This document shows, in pieces, positions 56,534 through 64,000 of a DNA stretch of 64,000 bases. The first letter of the stretch is position 1. Every line of letters begins with the position of its first letter. Under the pieces are notes generated by a model, which was not told where the DNA came from, searched no databases, and saw nothing but the letters and a program-made list of their open reading frames with translations. A program made the translations under genes and the position numbers. The stretch is from Aurantimonas sp. 22II-16-19i (GTDB lineage: Bacteria > Pseudomonadota > Alphaproteobacteria > Rhizobiales > Rhizobiaceae): positions 1 to 64,000 of the forward strand of contig NZ_AQQS01000006.1 of the NCBI RefSeq assembly GCF_002088275.1. Reading direction: 5' to 3'.

Positions 56534-57241
56534 TCAGACGACCTCGAAACCGGCGAAGATCATGCGCTTGCCGTCGAAGGGCATTTCGGGCGGCATCGTC
56601 GCCATCCGCTCGTCTTCCATCACCGCCTTCATGCCGGCATCGCGGGTTTCCTTGTCGGGCCATTCGAGAAAGGCGAAGACGACGTGCTCGCCGTCCTCGG
56701 CATGGGCGGCCCGGAAGAAATCGGTGACGGTTCCACGCGGGACGTCGACGCCCCAGGCTTCGACGTCCCGCGTCGCCCCGTGGTCGCGGAACATCGGCCA
56801 GGCGGTCAACGCCATGTCGCGGAAAGCCTCGCGCTTGCCCGCCGGGACGGGAATGACGAAGCCGTCGACATAGCCGCCCTCGACGGCCGCGCCCTCGTCC
56901 ATCAGCGGCTCGAAGCCGCCGAAGATCATGCGCTTGCCGTCGAAGGGCATGTCGCCGATCTCCCGCATGCGCGGGTCGGACATCATCTTGTCGAAGCAGG
57001 CCTTCGCCGCCGCCTCGTCGGGAAACTCCATCCAGCCGAAGCAGACGGTCTCGTCCGCCTTCGCCGCAACGGCGCCCTTGAAGTCGTTGACCTTGCCGTC
57101 CGGAACGTCGACGCCCCAGGCATCGACGACGCGGCTGGCGCCGAATTCGCGCATCAGCTCGGCCGCCTTTCTGGCGTGTTCGACGAAGGCCTGACGGTTC
57201 GCGGTCGGAACCGCGGTCACGAAGCCCTGGATGTAGGTCAT
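56534..57241 (-). CDS. Tandem DUF1428 protein
   Basis: A 235-residue protein consisting of two DUF1428 domains (dimeric alpha-beta barrel fold), each about 115 residues and opening with YIQGFVTAVPTANRQAF and YVDGFVIPVPAGKREAF. Both end MPFDGKRMIF-GGFE or -AGFE. DUF1428 proteins are usually single-domain, about 120 residues, so this is a fusion or duplication. AAGGAG lies 6 nt before the ATG. Function unknown. Confidence 0.85.
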   Translation of the reverse strand: MTYIQGFVTAVPTANRQAFVEHARKAAELMREFGASRVVDAWGVDVPDGKVNDFKGAVAAKADETVCFGWMEFPDEAAAKACFDKMMSDPRMREIGDMPFDGKRMIFGGFEPLMDEGAAVEGGYVDGFVIPVPAGKREAFRDMALTAWPMFRDHGATRDVEAWGVDVPRGTVTDFFRAAHAEDGEHVVFAFLEWPDKETRDAGMKAVMEDERMATMPPEMPFDGKRMIFAGFEVV

Positions 57242-57308
57242 CTCACTCTCCTTCGTTTCCGTTGGCGCCGGGCGGTCGATCGGCAGGATCCACCGCATCC
57301 GGCGCTTC

Positions 57309-57746
57309 TCAGCCTGCCGCCGGGCCGCCTTCGGCCATGGCCTTCTCCATCGCGGCGAGATCCATCCAGGCGACTTCCCAGATGTGCCCGTCGGGATCCT
57401 CGTAGGAGCGGCCATACATGAAGCCGTAATCCTGCTTCGGCGTCGGATCGGCCTTGCCGCCGGCGGCAACCGCCGCCTCCACCGCGGCGTCGCAGGCCGC
57501 GGGGCTCTCCAGCATCAGGCAGAGCAGCATCTGGGCGCTGGCCTTGGCGTCGGGAATCGTCTTCGCCGTGAAGTCCCGCCAGCGCTGGTGGGACATCAGC
57601 ATGACGTGGATGGTGTCCGAGATCACCATCCCGGAGGTCGTCGCGTTGGAAAACCGCTCGTTCTTCGTCGCGCCGAGCGCTTCGTAGAAGGCGGTGGAAC
57701 GCGGAACGTCGCTGACGGGGAGATTGATGAAGATCTTCTGGCTCAT
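57309..57746 (-). CDS. Single-domain VOC (glyoxalase-like) protein
   Basis: A 145-residue glyoxalase-superfamily protein: KIFINLPVSDVPRSTAFYEA at the start and GRSYEDPDGHIWEVAWMD at the end, where His and Glu are likely metal ligands. It lies 69 bp after the GST gene within the detoxification operon. Substrate unknown. Confidence 0.85.
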   Translation of the reverse strand: MSQKIFINLPVSDVPRSTAFYEALGATKNERFSNATTSGMVISDTIHVMLMSHQRWRDFTAKTIPDAKASAQMLLCLMLESPAACDAAVEAAVAAGGKADPTPKQDYGFMYGRSYEDPDGHIWEVAWMDLAAMEKAMAEGGPAAG

Positions 57747-57815
57747 GGACGCTTCACTTCAGTGTCTGGCGCATCGGTCGCCGGTTTCGTCTCGGGTCGG
57801 GGCCGTCTTCCGGCT

Positions 57816-58475
57816 TCAGTCCCGATCGGGAGCACCGAGCGGGAAGAGCGGGCGGTGGGGCCGCGCCTCCTCGATGCAGCGGGCGAAGGAGGGCCGCGCC
57901 ATTAGTCGCTTGCGATAGGCGGTGACGGCGGGAAAGCGCTCGCCGATCGGATGGGTCCAATCGGCATAGAAGAGCTGTGGCGCGGCGGAACAGTCGGCGA
58001 GGGAGAAGGCCGCCCCCGCCACCCATTCGCGGCCCGCCATGTGGCGGTCGAGATGGGCATAGGCGGTGTCGAGCATCGCTCCGGCACGTTCGACGCCGTA
58101 GGGATCGCGCTTGTCCTTGGGGCACATGGCGTCGATGACGAACTTCTGCTGAGGCATCGCGATGTAGTTGTCGAAGAACCGGTCCCAGAAGCGCACCTCC
58201 AGCGCCCTTTCCGGGGCTTCCGGGATCAGTCGGACAGGGCCGGGGTGATGCAGCGCCAGGTGCTCGATGATGATCGAGGCCTCGTTGACCGGCCGGCCGT
58301 CGTCCAAAAGCATCGGGAACTTGCCGATCGGCCAGTGCGCCGTCAGTTCCCTGTAGGCATCCGGGGCGTCGGGCCCGAGCATGCGGAATTCGAAGGGCGT
58401 ATCGTTCTCGTAGAGGGCGATCAGCACCTTCTGGCAATAGGAGGAGAAGGGATGGGCGAAGAGCTGCGGCATCAT
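57816..58475 (-). CDS. Glutathione S-transferase
   Basis: A 219-residue GST. The thioredoxin-like N-terminal domain has QLFAHPFSSYCQKVLIALYE, with Ser/Cys near residues 11-14 in the glutathione site, and DGRPVNEASIIIEHL; the helical C-terminal domain has GREWVAGAAFSLADCSAAP. It overlaps the RibD-type reductase gene by 4 nt. GGAGGAG precedes the start. Confidence 0.88.
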   Translation of the reverse strand: MMPQLFAHPFSSYCQKVLIALYENDTPFEFRMLGPDAPDAYRELTAHWPIGKFPMLLDDGRPVNEASIIIEHLALHHPGPVRLIPEAPERALEVRFWDRFFDNYIAMPQQKFVIDAMCPKDKRDPYGVERAGAMLDTAYAHLDRHMAGREWVAGAAFSLADCSAAPQLFYADWTHPIGERFPAVTAYRKRLMARPSFARCIEEARPHRPLFPLGAPDRD

Positions 58476-59083
58476 GTCTGCTCCTCCAGCGCGAAGCTGC
58501 CGGTCCGCACCGCGCCCGCCGGCTCGTAGACGGCGATGATCACGTCGCTCTCCGAGACCCGATGTTCCAGCAGTTTGAAGGCCGTCGGCATGGCGCCGGG
58601 AAGCGCCCGCTTGCCGCTGCCGAGAATAATCGGGAAGGTGAGGAGAAACAGCCGGTCGATCAGGCCGTTCTCGATGAGCCCGGGATAGATCGTGCTCGAT
58701 CCCTGGACGATCAGCCGCGGCCCGTCGGTCCGCTTCAGCGCCTCGACGGCGGCGAAGTCCTCGAGCCGGTGGGAGTTCTGCCAAGCGAGCGGCTCGCTCG
58801 ACGAGGTCAGCACGTATTTCGCCGCCGCGTTGAACTTGTCGGCGAAGGGGTCGTTCTCGATCTTCGGCCAATAGGCGGCGAAGATGTCGTAGGTTCTTCG
58901 CCCCAGGAGCAGATCGAACTCGCCCGCGAAGACCTCGTCGATGAAGGCGCCGGTGGTCTCGCTGAAATGCGGAACCAGCCAGCCGCCGAAGGCAAAGCCG
59001 CCGCTTTCGTCCTCGTTCGGGCCGCCCGGCGCCTGGACGACGCCGTCGAGGGACTGGAACATGCCGGCAATGATCTGGCGCAT
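58472..59083 (-). CDS. RibD C-terminal/dihydrofolate-reductase-like protein
   Basis: A 203-residue protein of the RibD C-terminal (DHFR-like) family. MFQSLDGVVQAPGGPNED, FDLLLGRRTYDIFAAYWP and RLIVQGSSTIYPGLIENGL mark the NADPH-binding reductase fold. It is not an antifolate-sensitive DHFR but a small oxidoreductase of unknown substrate. Its end overlaps the GST gene by 4 nt. Confidence 0.87.
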   Translation of the reverse strand: MRQIIAGMFQSLDGVVQAPGGPNEDESGGFAFGGWLVPHFSETTGAFIDEVFAGEFDLLLGRRTYDIFAAYWPKIENDPFADKFNAAAKYVLTSSSEPLAWQNSHRLEDFAAVEALKRTDGPRLIVQGSSTIYPGLIENGLIDRLFLLTFPIILGSGKRALPGAMPTAFKLLEHRVSESDVIIAVYEPAGAVRTGSFALEEQT

Positions 59084-59115
59084 CGGAATTTCTCTCTCGC
59101 GGCACGTCTTGCCGA

Positions 59116-59811
59116 TCAGTAGCGAAGGCTCGGATACCAGTCGGTCCCGCGGCCCCCGGGGGTCGTGTCGAGGATGATCCAGAGCGGATTGAGGTCCGGC
59201 GCCATGTGCGGGTCCTGGCCGGGATCGGCGACCTCCATGCCGCCCTCGGGGGCCCAGAAGTGCCGGATCGTGCCGCTCCTGCGGGAAAAGACGTTGTAGG
59301 CCGGCATGTCGGCGTCGCGCTCGCCGACATAGTCCGCCGTGTAGTCGCCGGACGGGTCGCTGTAGAGCTTCAGGTGCCGCCAGCCCCGTGCTTCGGCAAG
59401 GCGCGACAACCGCTCGATCGGCGAGCGGGCGACCATCGCGAAGCCGACGCGCTGCGCAATATGCGGCACCTCGCCGTCCCAGGAACTCATCGTCGCACTG
59501 CACATCGGGCAGAGGTTTTCGCGCGCCGGCCCGTACATGAAGCTGTAGAGGACGAGCGTGTCGTGCGGGCCGAAGAGATCGGCGAGGCCGACCTCGCCGT
59601 CGATCCCGACGAAGCGATAGTCCGTCGTCACTTCGCCGCCGGGCGGCAGGGCGCGGCGCTGGGCCGCGACCCTCGCGATGTGGCGGCGCAGCTCGATCTC
59701 CTCGGCGAGGAGCTCCGTGCGGGCCTTGCGATAGGCGCTGCTCTCGTTGGGAAAATGCACCGGCGCGAGACGGGCGAGTTCGCCCGCCGGCTTCAACTCT
59801 GCGTCCTGCAT
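59116..59811 (-). CDS. DUF899 thioredoxin-like protein
   Basis: A 231-residue DUF899 protein with a thioredoxin-like fold. The family motif YSFMYGPARENLCPMCSATM carries a CxxC pair, and GFAMVARSPIERLSRLAEAR and DMPAYNVFSRR are typical. A redox or dithiol role is expected but not proven. It begins 35 bp after the first GST of the operon. Confidence 0.88.
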   Translation of the reverse strand: MQDAELKPAGELARLAPVHFPNESSAYRKARTELLAEEIELRRHIARVAAQRRALPPGGEVTTDYRFVGIDGEVGLADLFGPHDTLVLYSFMYGPARENLCPMCSATMSSWDGEVPHIAQRVGFAMVARSPIERLSRLAEARGWRHLKLYSDPSGDYTADYVGERDADMPAYNVFSRRSGTIRHFWAPEGGMEVADPGQDPHMAPDLNPLWIILDTTPGGRGTDWYPSLRY

Positions 59812-59846
59812 GTGTCGTCTCCTTCCCCTCGACGAGGGCGGCGATC

Positions 59847-60551
59847 TCAGGCGGCCCGCTCGTAGCGATGGGCGTTCTGCGCGAAGGACTCGAGCTGCTC
59901 GCCCAGCGCCCGCTGGAAGGCCGGTCTTGCGGTGCAGCGCTCGAGGTAGCGGGCAAGGGCCGGATAGTGGGAGAGGAGATCGCTGTGGCCGAGATCGCGC
60001 AGCACCGTCGCCATCAGGATGTCCGGCGCGCAGAAGTCGCCGACGAGATGGTCGCGGTCGCCGAGCGCTGTCTGCAGCTGGGCAAGGCGGGTCTCGACCG
60101 CCGCCACGGCGCGGGGGCGGAGCTTCGTCTTCAGCTCCTCGTCGTCGAGGAAGAAGACCACCTCGGCGAGCCGGGCGACCACCGGCTCGACGGTGTTGAG
60201 CGCCGCGAAAGTCCAGGTGAGGGCCTGCCGGCGGGTCGCCGGGTCCTTCGGCAGGAGATGGTCGCTGGCCTCGGCGATGCTCCAGACGATGGCGCCGGAT
60301 TCGAACATCGAGCCGCCGTCCATCTCGATCGCCGGGACCTGGGCGAAGGGCTGGCGGGCGAGATGCTCGGGCTCGGTCTTCTGCTGGTGGTCGATCAGCC
60401 GGGCCGCGTAAGGCAGATCCGCCTCGTTCAGCGCCCAGCGGACCCGCAGGTCGCGCACATGGCCCTGGGCAAAGGAGGGAACCCAGTCATAGGCGGTGAC
60501 GACGATGGATGCGCCTCCGCCGGTTGCGTCGTCGATCGAAGCGTCTTGCAC
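59847..60551 (-). CDS. Glutathione S-transferase, first gene of the operon
   Basis: A 234-residue GST. The N-terminal domain has VPSFAQGHVRDLRVRWALNE and QPFAQVPAIEMDGGSMFESG, the usual glutathione-site segment; the C-terminal helical part has LVGDFCAPDILMATVLRDLG. It is read divergently from marR, with a palindrome in the 55-bp gap, so it is probably the promoter-proximal gene of an eight-gene operon. Confidence 0.87.
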   Translation of the reverse strand: MQDASIDDATGGGASIVVTAYDWVPSFAQGHVRDLRVRWALNEADLPYAARLIDHQQKTEPEHLARQPFAQVPAIEMDGGSMFESGAIVWSIAEASDHLLPKDPATRRQALTWTFAALNTVEPVVARLAEVVFFLDDEELKTKLRPRAVAAVETRLAQLQTALGDRDHLVGDFCAPDILMATVLRDLGHSDLLSHYPALARYLERCTARPAFQRALGEQLESFAQNAHRYERAA

Positions 60552-60583
60552 CGGAACCTCCCAATTCCCAACTGGACATAAGA

Positions 60584-60595
60584 GTTGATATCAAC
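60584..60595. promoter_or_regulatory. Perfect palindrome between marR and the GST operon
   Basis: GTTGATATCAAC is a perfect 12-bp palindrome centred in the 55-bp divergent gap, a usual site and form for a MarR operator controlling both directions. Confidence 0.65.
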
Positions 60596-60606
60596 GTAAA
60601 TGAGCC

Positions 60607-61080
60607 ATGTCAAACCGAAATGATTCGCCTGCCGATCCATCGAGAACCGTCCCCTTCACCACCACGCTGCGCGTCCGCGACACCTGCCTCTGCCTCCACA
60701 CGCAGCGTGCGGCGCGGGGCATCGCCCGGAAGTTCGACGAGGCGTTTCGGCCGCTGGACCTGAAGAGCGGCCAGTTCTCGATCATGATGTCGCTGAACCG
60801 GCCGGAGCCGCCGACCCTCGGCGCCGTGGCGCAGCTTCTCGGCATGGACCGCACGACGCTGACGGCGAACCTCAAGCCCCTGCAGAGGCGCGGCCTCGTC
60901 GAGGTGCGCCCGGACGCGGCGGACCGGCGCTCGCGCCGCCTGGCGCTGACCGAGGCGGGAATCGCGCTTCTCGTCGACGCGGTGCCGCTCTGGGAGTGGA
61001 CGCAGGCCGAACTGGAAACGAAGCTCGGCCTTGCCGGCGAGCCGGACCGGCTGCGGGCGGGGCTCGACGCTCTCGCCTGA
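60607..61080 (+). CDS. MarR-family transcriptional regulator
   Basis: A 157-residue MarR-type repressor. The winged-helix core has LDLKSGQFSIMMSLNRPEPP, LGAVAQLLGMDRTTLTANLK and RGLVEVRPDAADRRSRRLAL with the wing. Two cysteines near the N-terminus (CLCLHTQRA) may sense oxidants. Divergent from the GST operon across the palindrome at 60584-60595, so it probably represses both itself and that operon. Confidence 0.9.
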   Translation: MSNRNDSPADPSRTVPFTTTLRVRDTCLCLHTQRAARGIARKFDEAFRPLDLKSGQFSIMMSLNRPEPPTLGAVAQLLGMDRTTLTANLKPLQRRGLVEVRPDAADRRSRRLALTEAGIALLVDAVPLWEWTQAELETKLGLAGEPDRLRAGLDALA

Positions 61081-61322
61081 GCTGCCGTGCGAAGCGCCGT
61101 CCGGGCCGGCGTCGGGGGCCGCGGAGCCCAGGGCGCGGCGGCGCAAGCCCCGGCAGGCGGCGGCCGCAACGGCCCTTTCGGCGGCCCCGACGCGTCGATC
61201 TGCCGACGCCGGTCGCGATGTCTTCCCGGCTCATTCCTTGCCTTGTCCGGCGTTTTGCCACATTGGCATGCTGCCAGAAGACGCCGGAACGGGCCGGGAC
61301 AGTGCATGAAAAGGGGGTGTCG

Positions 61323-62450
61323 GTGAGCGATCAATATGGAGACGGCGGCGAGCGTCGGGGCTATCGCGGCCGTTCGTTCACCCCATCGCCCGCTCCCAAG
61401 CCGCCGAAGCGGTCGCGTCACGCCCGCAACCAGCTGGTGATCTTCCTCAATTTCTGCCTGTCGGCGGCGCTGTTCGCGGTGCTCGTCGCCGGAGCGCTGA
61501 TCTACTGGGGCAAGGGCGAGTTCGAGCGGCCCGGTCCGCTGCAGCAGGAAGCGTCCTACGTGGTGCCGCGCTCGACCGGCGTCTCCGCCATCGCGACGGG
61601 GCTCGAGACGGCCGGCATCATCTCCGATGCCGACGTCTTCGAATATGGCGTGCGGCTCTCCGGCGCCGGCTCGCAGCTGAAGGCCGGCGAGTTCGCCTTC
61701 CCGCCCGGCGCCTCCATGCGCCAGGTGATGGAGAAGCTGAAGAGCGGCGATTCGATCATGCACGCCGTGACGATCCCCGAGGGCTGGACCGTCAACCGGG
61801 CCTATGAGCGGATCCGGGACGCCGACTTCCTCGCCGGCGAGATGCCCGACGAGGTTCCGGAGGGCACGCTGAAGCCCGACACCTATCTCGTCCAGCGCGG
61901 CACCACGCGCAAGGAGATCGTCCGGCAGATGAAGTCCGCCCAGGACCAGATGGTCCAGGAGATCTGGGAGGGGCGCGACGAGAATCTGCCGATCAAGGAC
62001 ATCGGCCAGTTCATCACGCTGGCCTCGATCGTCGAGCGCGAGACCGGCATCGCCGGGGAGCGGGCGCATGTCGCCTCGGTGTTCATCAACCGCCTGAGGA
62101 AGGGCATGCGGCTCGATTCCGACCCGACCTTCCTCTACGGCGTCTATGGCGGCGCCGGCAAGCCGTCCGGCCAGCCGGTGACCCAGTCCGACAAGGACAG
62201 CGACACGCCCTACAACACCTACAAGATCCGCGGCCTGCCGCCGGGCCCGATTGCCAATCCGGGCCGGGCGGCGCTGGAGGCGGTGGCCCATCCGATGGAG
62301 AGCGACGATCTCTATTTCGTCGCCGACGGCACCGGCGGCCACGTCTTCTCCCCGACGCTGCGCGAGCACAACAACAACGTCGCCAAGTACCGCGCGATCG
62401 AGCGCCAGCGTGCCGCCGAGGAGAGCGCCGCCTCCGGCAATGGCGGCTGA
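61323..62450 (+). CDS. mltG: Endolytic murein transglycosylase
   Basis: A 375-residue MltG, which cuts new glycan strands in the periplasm. A cytoplasmic Arg/Pro-rich tail (1-36) precedes one membrane segment (about 38-62), then the catalytic domain with Glu238 in LASIVERETGIAGERAHVAS. It starts at GTG 61323 with AAGGGGG 6 nt upstream. Followed after 214 bp by yicC and gmk, the usual order; the expected fabF upstream is absent. Confidence 0.95.
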   Translation: MSDQYGDGGERRGYRGRSFTPSPAPKPPKRSRHARNQLVIFLNFCLSAALFAVLVAGALIYWGKGEFERPGPLQQEASYVVPRSTGVSAIATGLETAGIISDADVFEYGVRLSGAGSQLKAGEFAFPPGASMRQVMEKLKSGDSIMHAVTIPEGWTVNRAYERIRDADFLAGEMPDEVPEGTLKPDTYLVQRGTTRKEIVRQMKSAQDQMVQEIWEGRDENLPIKDIGQFITLASIVERETGIAGERAHVASVFINRLRKGMRLDSDPTFLYGVYGGAGKPSGQPVTQSDKDSDTPYNTYKIRGLPPGPIANPGRAALEAVAHPMESDDLYFVADGTGGHVFSPTLREHNNNVAKYRAIERQRAAEESAASGNGG

Positions 62451-62664
62451 ATGGCAGAGGCGGTCCGGCCGACGCACCGCCGCGCGACGGGATGGCGACC
62501 TCTGTGGCGAAGGCACGGCGCGTGGCGGCGGAGGTGCAATCCCCGGACTTCCCGCCGCCGGGGCTTGATCCGGGCGCCGGGATGGGACACTCCATCGGCT
62601 GATGCAGCCGACTTTCTCTCTTCGGGAAGGGGTGCGGGGCAGATCGAGCAACGGGGGACGCGCC

Positions 62665-63552
62665 ATGGCGGTCAGAAGCATGACGGGCTTTGCGCGGGCC
62701 GAGGTCGAGACGGACGCCGGCTCCTTCGTCTGGGAGCTGCGGGCCGTCAACGGCAAGACCCTCGACGTGCGCTACCGCCTGCCCCAGGGCCTGGAACATC
62801 TGGAAGGCGAGCTGAAGCGGCTCGTTTCCGCCACCGTCACCCGCGGCAACCTGCAGGCCAATCTCCAGTGGCGGCGCGAACCGGGCGTCGCCCGCCTCGT
62901 CGTCAACGAGGAGATGCTGGCGCGGGTCCTCGCCATGTCGGGCAAGCTGGTCGCCGACGGCCACGCCGCGCCGCCGACGGCCGACGGCCTCCTCGCCATC
63001 AAGGGCCTGATCGACGTCGCCGAGCAGACGCTGGACGAAACCGGGGCGCAGGCGCGCGACCGCGCCGTCGTCGCCGGATTCGAGGCGGCGCTGTCGCGGC
63101 TCGAGGCCGTGCGGCGCGAGGAGGGCGCGGCGCTCGCCGCCATCCTCTCCGCCCGGCTGGCCGAGATCGCCGATCTCGCCGAGCGGGCCGACAAGGATCC
63201 CGCCCGCACCACCGAGGCGATCCGCAGGCGCCTGAAGGACCAGGTCGAGGCGCTGGTCGGGGCGAGCGAGAATCTCGATGCGGGGCGTCTCCACCAGGAG
63301 GCGGCGCTTCTGGCCGCCAAGGCCGACATCCGCGAGGAGATCGACCGGCTGCGCGCCCATCTGGCGGCAGCCGAGGCGCTGCTTTCGGCCGGCGGGGTGA
63401 TCGGGCGCCGGCTGGACTTCCTTTCACAGGAATTTCACCGCGAATCGAATACCATCTGCTCGAAATCCAACGCGGCCACGCTGACGGCGATCGGGCTCGA
63501 CCTCAAGGTCGTCGTCGACCAGTTCCGCGAGCAGGTACAGAACATCGAATGA
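62665..63552 (+). CDS. YicC/YloC family endoribonuclease
   Basis: A 295-residue YicC-family protein: [20 protein letters not shown] and [20 protein letters not shown] at the start, [20 protein letters not shown] with the conserved region near the end. Members have been described as RNases. The start at 62665 matches the family and has GGGGGACG upstream. The stop overlaps the gmk start by 4 nt. Confidence 0.92.
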   Translation: MAVRSMTGFARAEVETDAGSFVWELRAVNGKTLDVRYRLPQGLEHLEGELKRLVSATVTRGNLQANLQWRREPGVARLVVNEEMLARVLAMSGKLVADGHAAPPTADGLLAIKGLIDVAEQTLDETGAQARDRAVVAGFEAALSRLEAVRREEGAALAAILSARLAEIADLAERADKDPARTTEAIRRRLKDQVEALVGASENLDAGRLHQEAALLAAKADIREEIDRLRAHLAAAEALLSAGGVIGRRLDFLSQEFHRESNTICSKSNAATLTAIGLDLKVVVDQFREQVQNIE

Positions 63553-64000
63553 CGCTGATCCCCGACCTCGGCTCGACGCCGGACATCGCCCGCCGCGGCA
63601 TCATGCTGGTCCTCTCCTCGCCCTCGGGGGCGGGCAAGTCGACGATCGCCCGCAACCTTCTCGAATTCGACCCGAGCTTCTCGCTGTCGGTGTCGGTGAC
63701 GACGCGGGCCCGGCGCACCAGCGAGATCGACGGCATCCACTACCGCTTCGTCGACCGCGATGAGTTCGACCGGCTGCGCGCCGGTGACGGCCTCTTGGAA
63801 TGGGCGGAGGTCCACGGCAACTTCTACGGCACGCCCCGGGCGCCGGCCGAAAAGGCGATGCGCGAGGGCCGCGACATGCTCTTCGACATCGACTACCAGG
63901 GCGCCCTGCAGCTGCAGGAGAAGGCCGGCGACGACGTCGTCTCGATCTTCATCCTGCCGCCCTCGATGGCGGAGCTGAAGACCCGGCTGCTGCGCCGCGC
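63549..64000 (+). CDS. gmk: Guanylate kinase (5' part; runs off the window end)
   Basis: The first 150 codons of guanylate kinase, which makes GDP from GMP. The P-loop [13 protein letters not shown] (about 24-36), the GMP-binding [20 protein letters not shown] and [15 protein letters not shown] are clear. It starts at ATG 63549, overlapping the yicC stop. The 3' end lies outside the window. Confidence 0.96.
   Translation, partial: MTLIPDLGSTPDIARRGIMLVLSSPSGAGKSTIARNLLEFDPSFSLSVSVTTRARRTSEIDGIHYRFVDRDEFDRLRAGDGLLEWAEVHGNFYGTPRAPAEKAMREGRDMLFDIDYQGALQLQEKAGDDVVSIFILPPSMAELKTRLLRR

Overview
The window is 64 kb of high-GC (roughly two-thirds G+C) chromosomal DNA from an alphaproteobacterium, most likely of the order Hyphomicrobiales (Rhizobiales). 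Three things support this. Gene order is typical of the group: secA divergent from a parvulin gene, then argJ-GNAT-mutT; an NDUFAF5-type methyltransferase, comF, grx, nitrilase and DUF1178; and ubiG, lysC, ptsP, prfA, prmC and DUF4167. A palindromic intergenic repeat near 19.9 kb looks like one common in this order. The housekeeping proteins read as typical alphaproteobacterial versions. The family or genus cannot be fixed from sequence reading alone.

Layout. 0-10.0 kb, all minus strand: the 5' end of sucC and an oxalate-catabolism locus. It holds oxalyl-CoA decarboxylase (oxc), formyl-CoA transferase (frc), a divergent SucC/SucD-like CoA ligase pair, an OxlT-type oxalate:formate antiporter, and a one-chain NDP-forming acyl-CoA synthetase. 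Strong hairpins follow oxc, frc and oxlT, and operator-like palindromes recur upstream of several units. 10.0-11.0 kb: a regulatory region with twin 16-nt palindromes and a 45-codon microprotein gene. 11.0-19.0 kb: an amine-use locus with an AraC regulator, a cytoplasmic-type copper amine oxidase, a four-gene polyamine-type ABC importer and a 55-residue membrane microprotein. 19.2-23.0 kb: an AT-hook-like disordered protein, a YbaK deacylase, a rhuM pseudogene with two frameshifts, and rho. 23.3-29.0 kb: gluconate permease and kinase, cytochrome b561, and an overlapping phosphatase/response-regulator/histidine-kinase set.

29.0-53.7 kb is mostly conserved housekeeping: ilvD, secA, a PpiC-type foldase, argJ, GNAT, mutT, an orphan Flp pilin pair, an NDUFAF5-like methyltransferase, comF, glutaredoxin, nitrilase, DUF1178, an HxlR regulator with a C-terminal extension, a methyltransferase, an unknown 115-residue protein, ubiG, lysC, ptsP, prfA, prmC and DUF4167. 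54.1-60.6 kb: a sulfotransferase, then an eight-gene minus-strand operon of small detoxification-type enzymes (two GSTs, DUF899, a RibD-type reductase, three VOC-fold proteins, a tandem DUF1428 protein) read away from a divergent marR gene across a perfect 12-bp palindrome. 61.3-64.0 kb: mltG, yicC and the 5' part of gmk.

How the genes work together. OxlT would bring in oxalate in exchange for formate, Frc would move CoA from formyl-CoA to oxalate, and Oxc would decarboxylate oxalyl-CoA to formyl-CoA. The three extra CoA ligases could prime this cycle or recover ATP from it. In the amine locus, the ABC importer would supply amine to a cytosolic amine oxidase under AraC control. The most promising leads for undescribed biology are the two CoA-ligase systems and the palindrome-flanked microprotein beside the oxalate genes, the cytosolic amine-oxidase/importer locus with its membrane microprotein, and the phosphatase translationally coupled to a two-component system.
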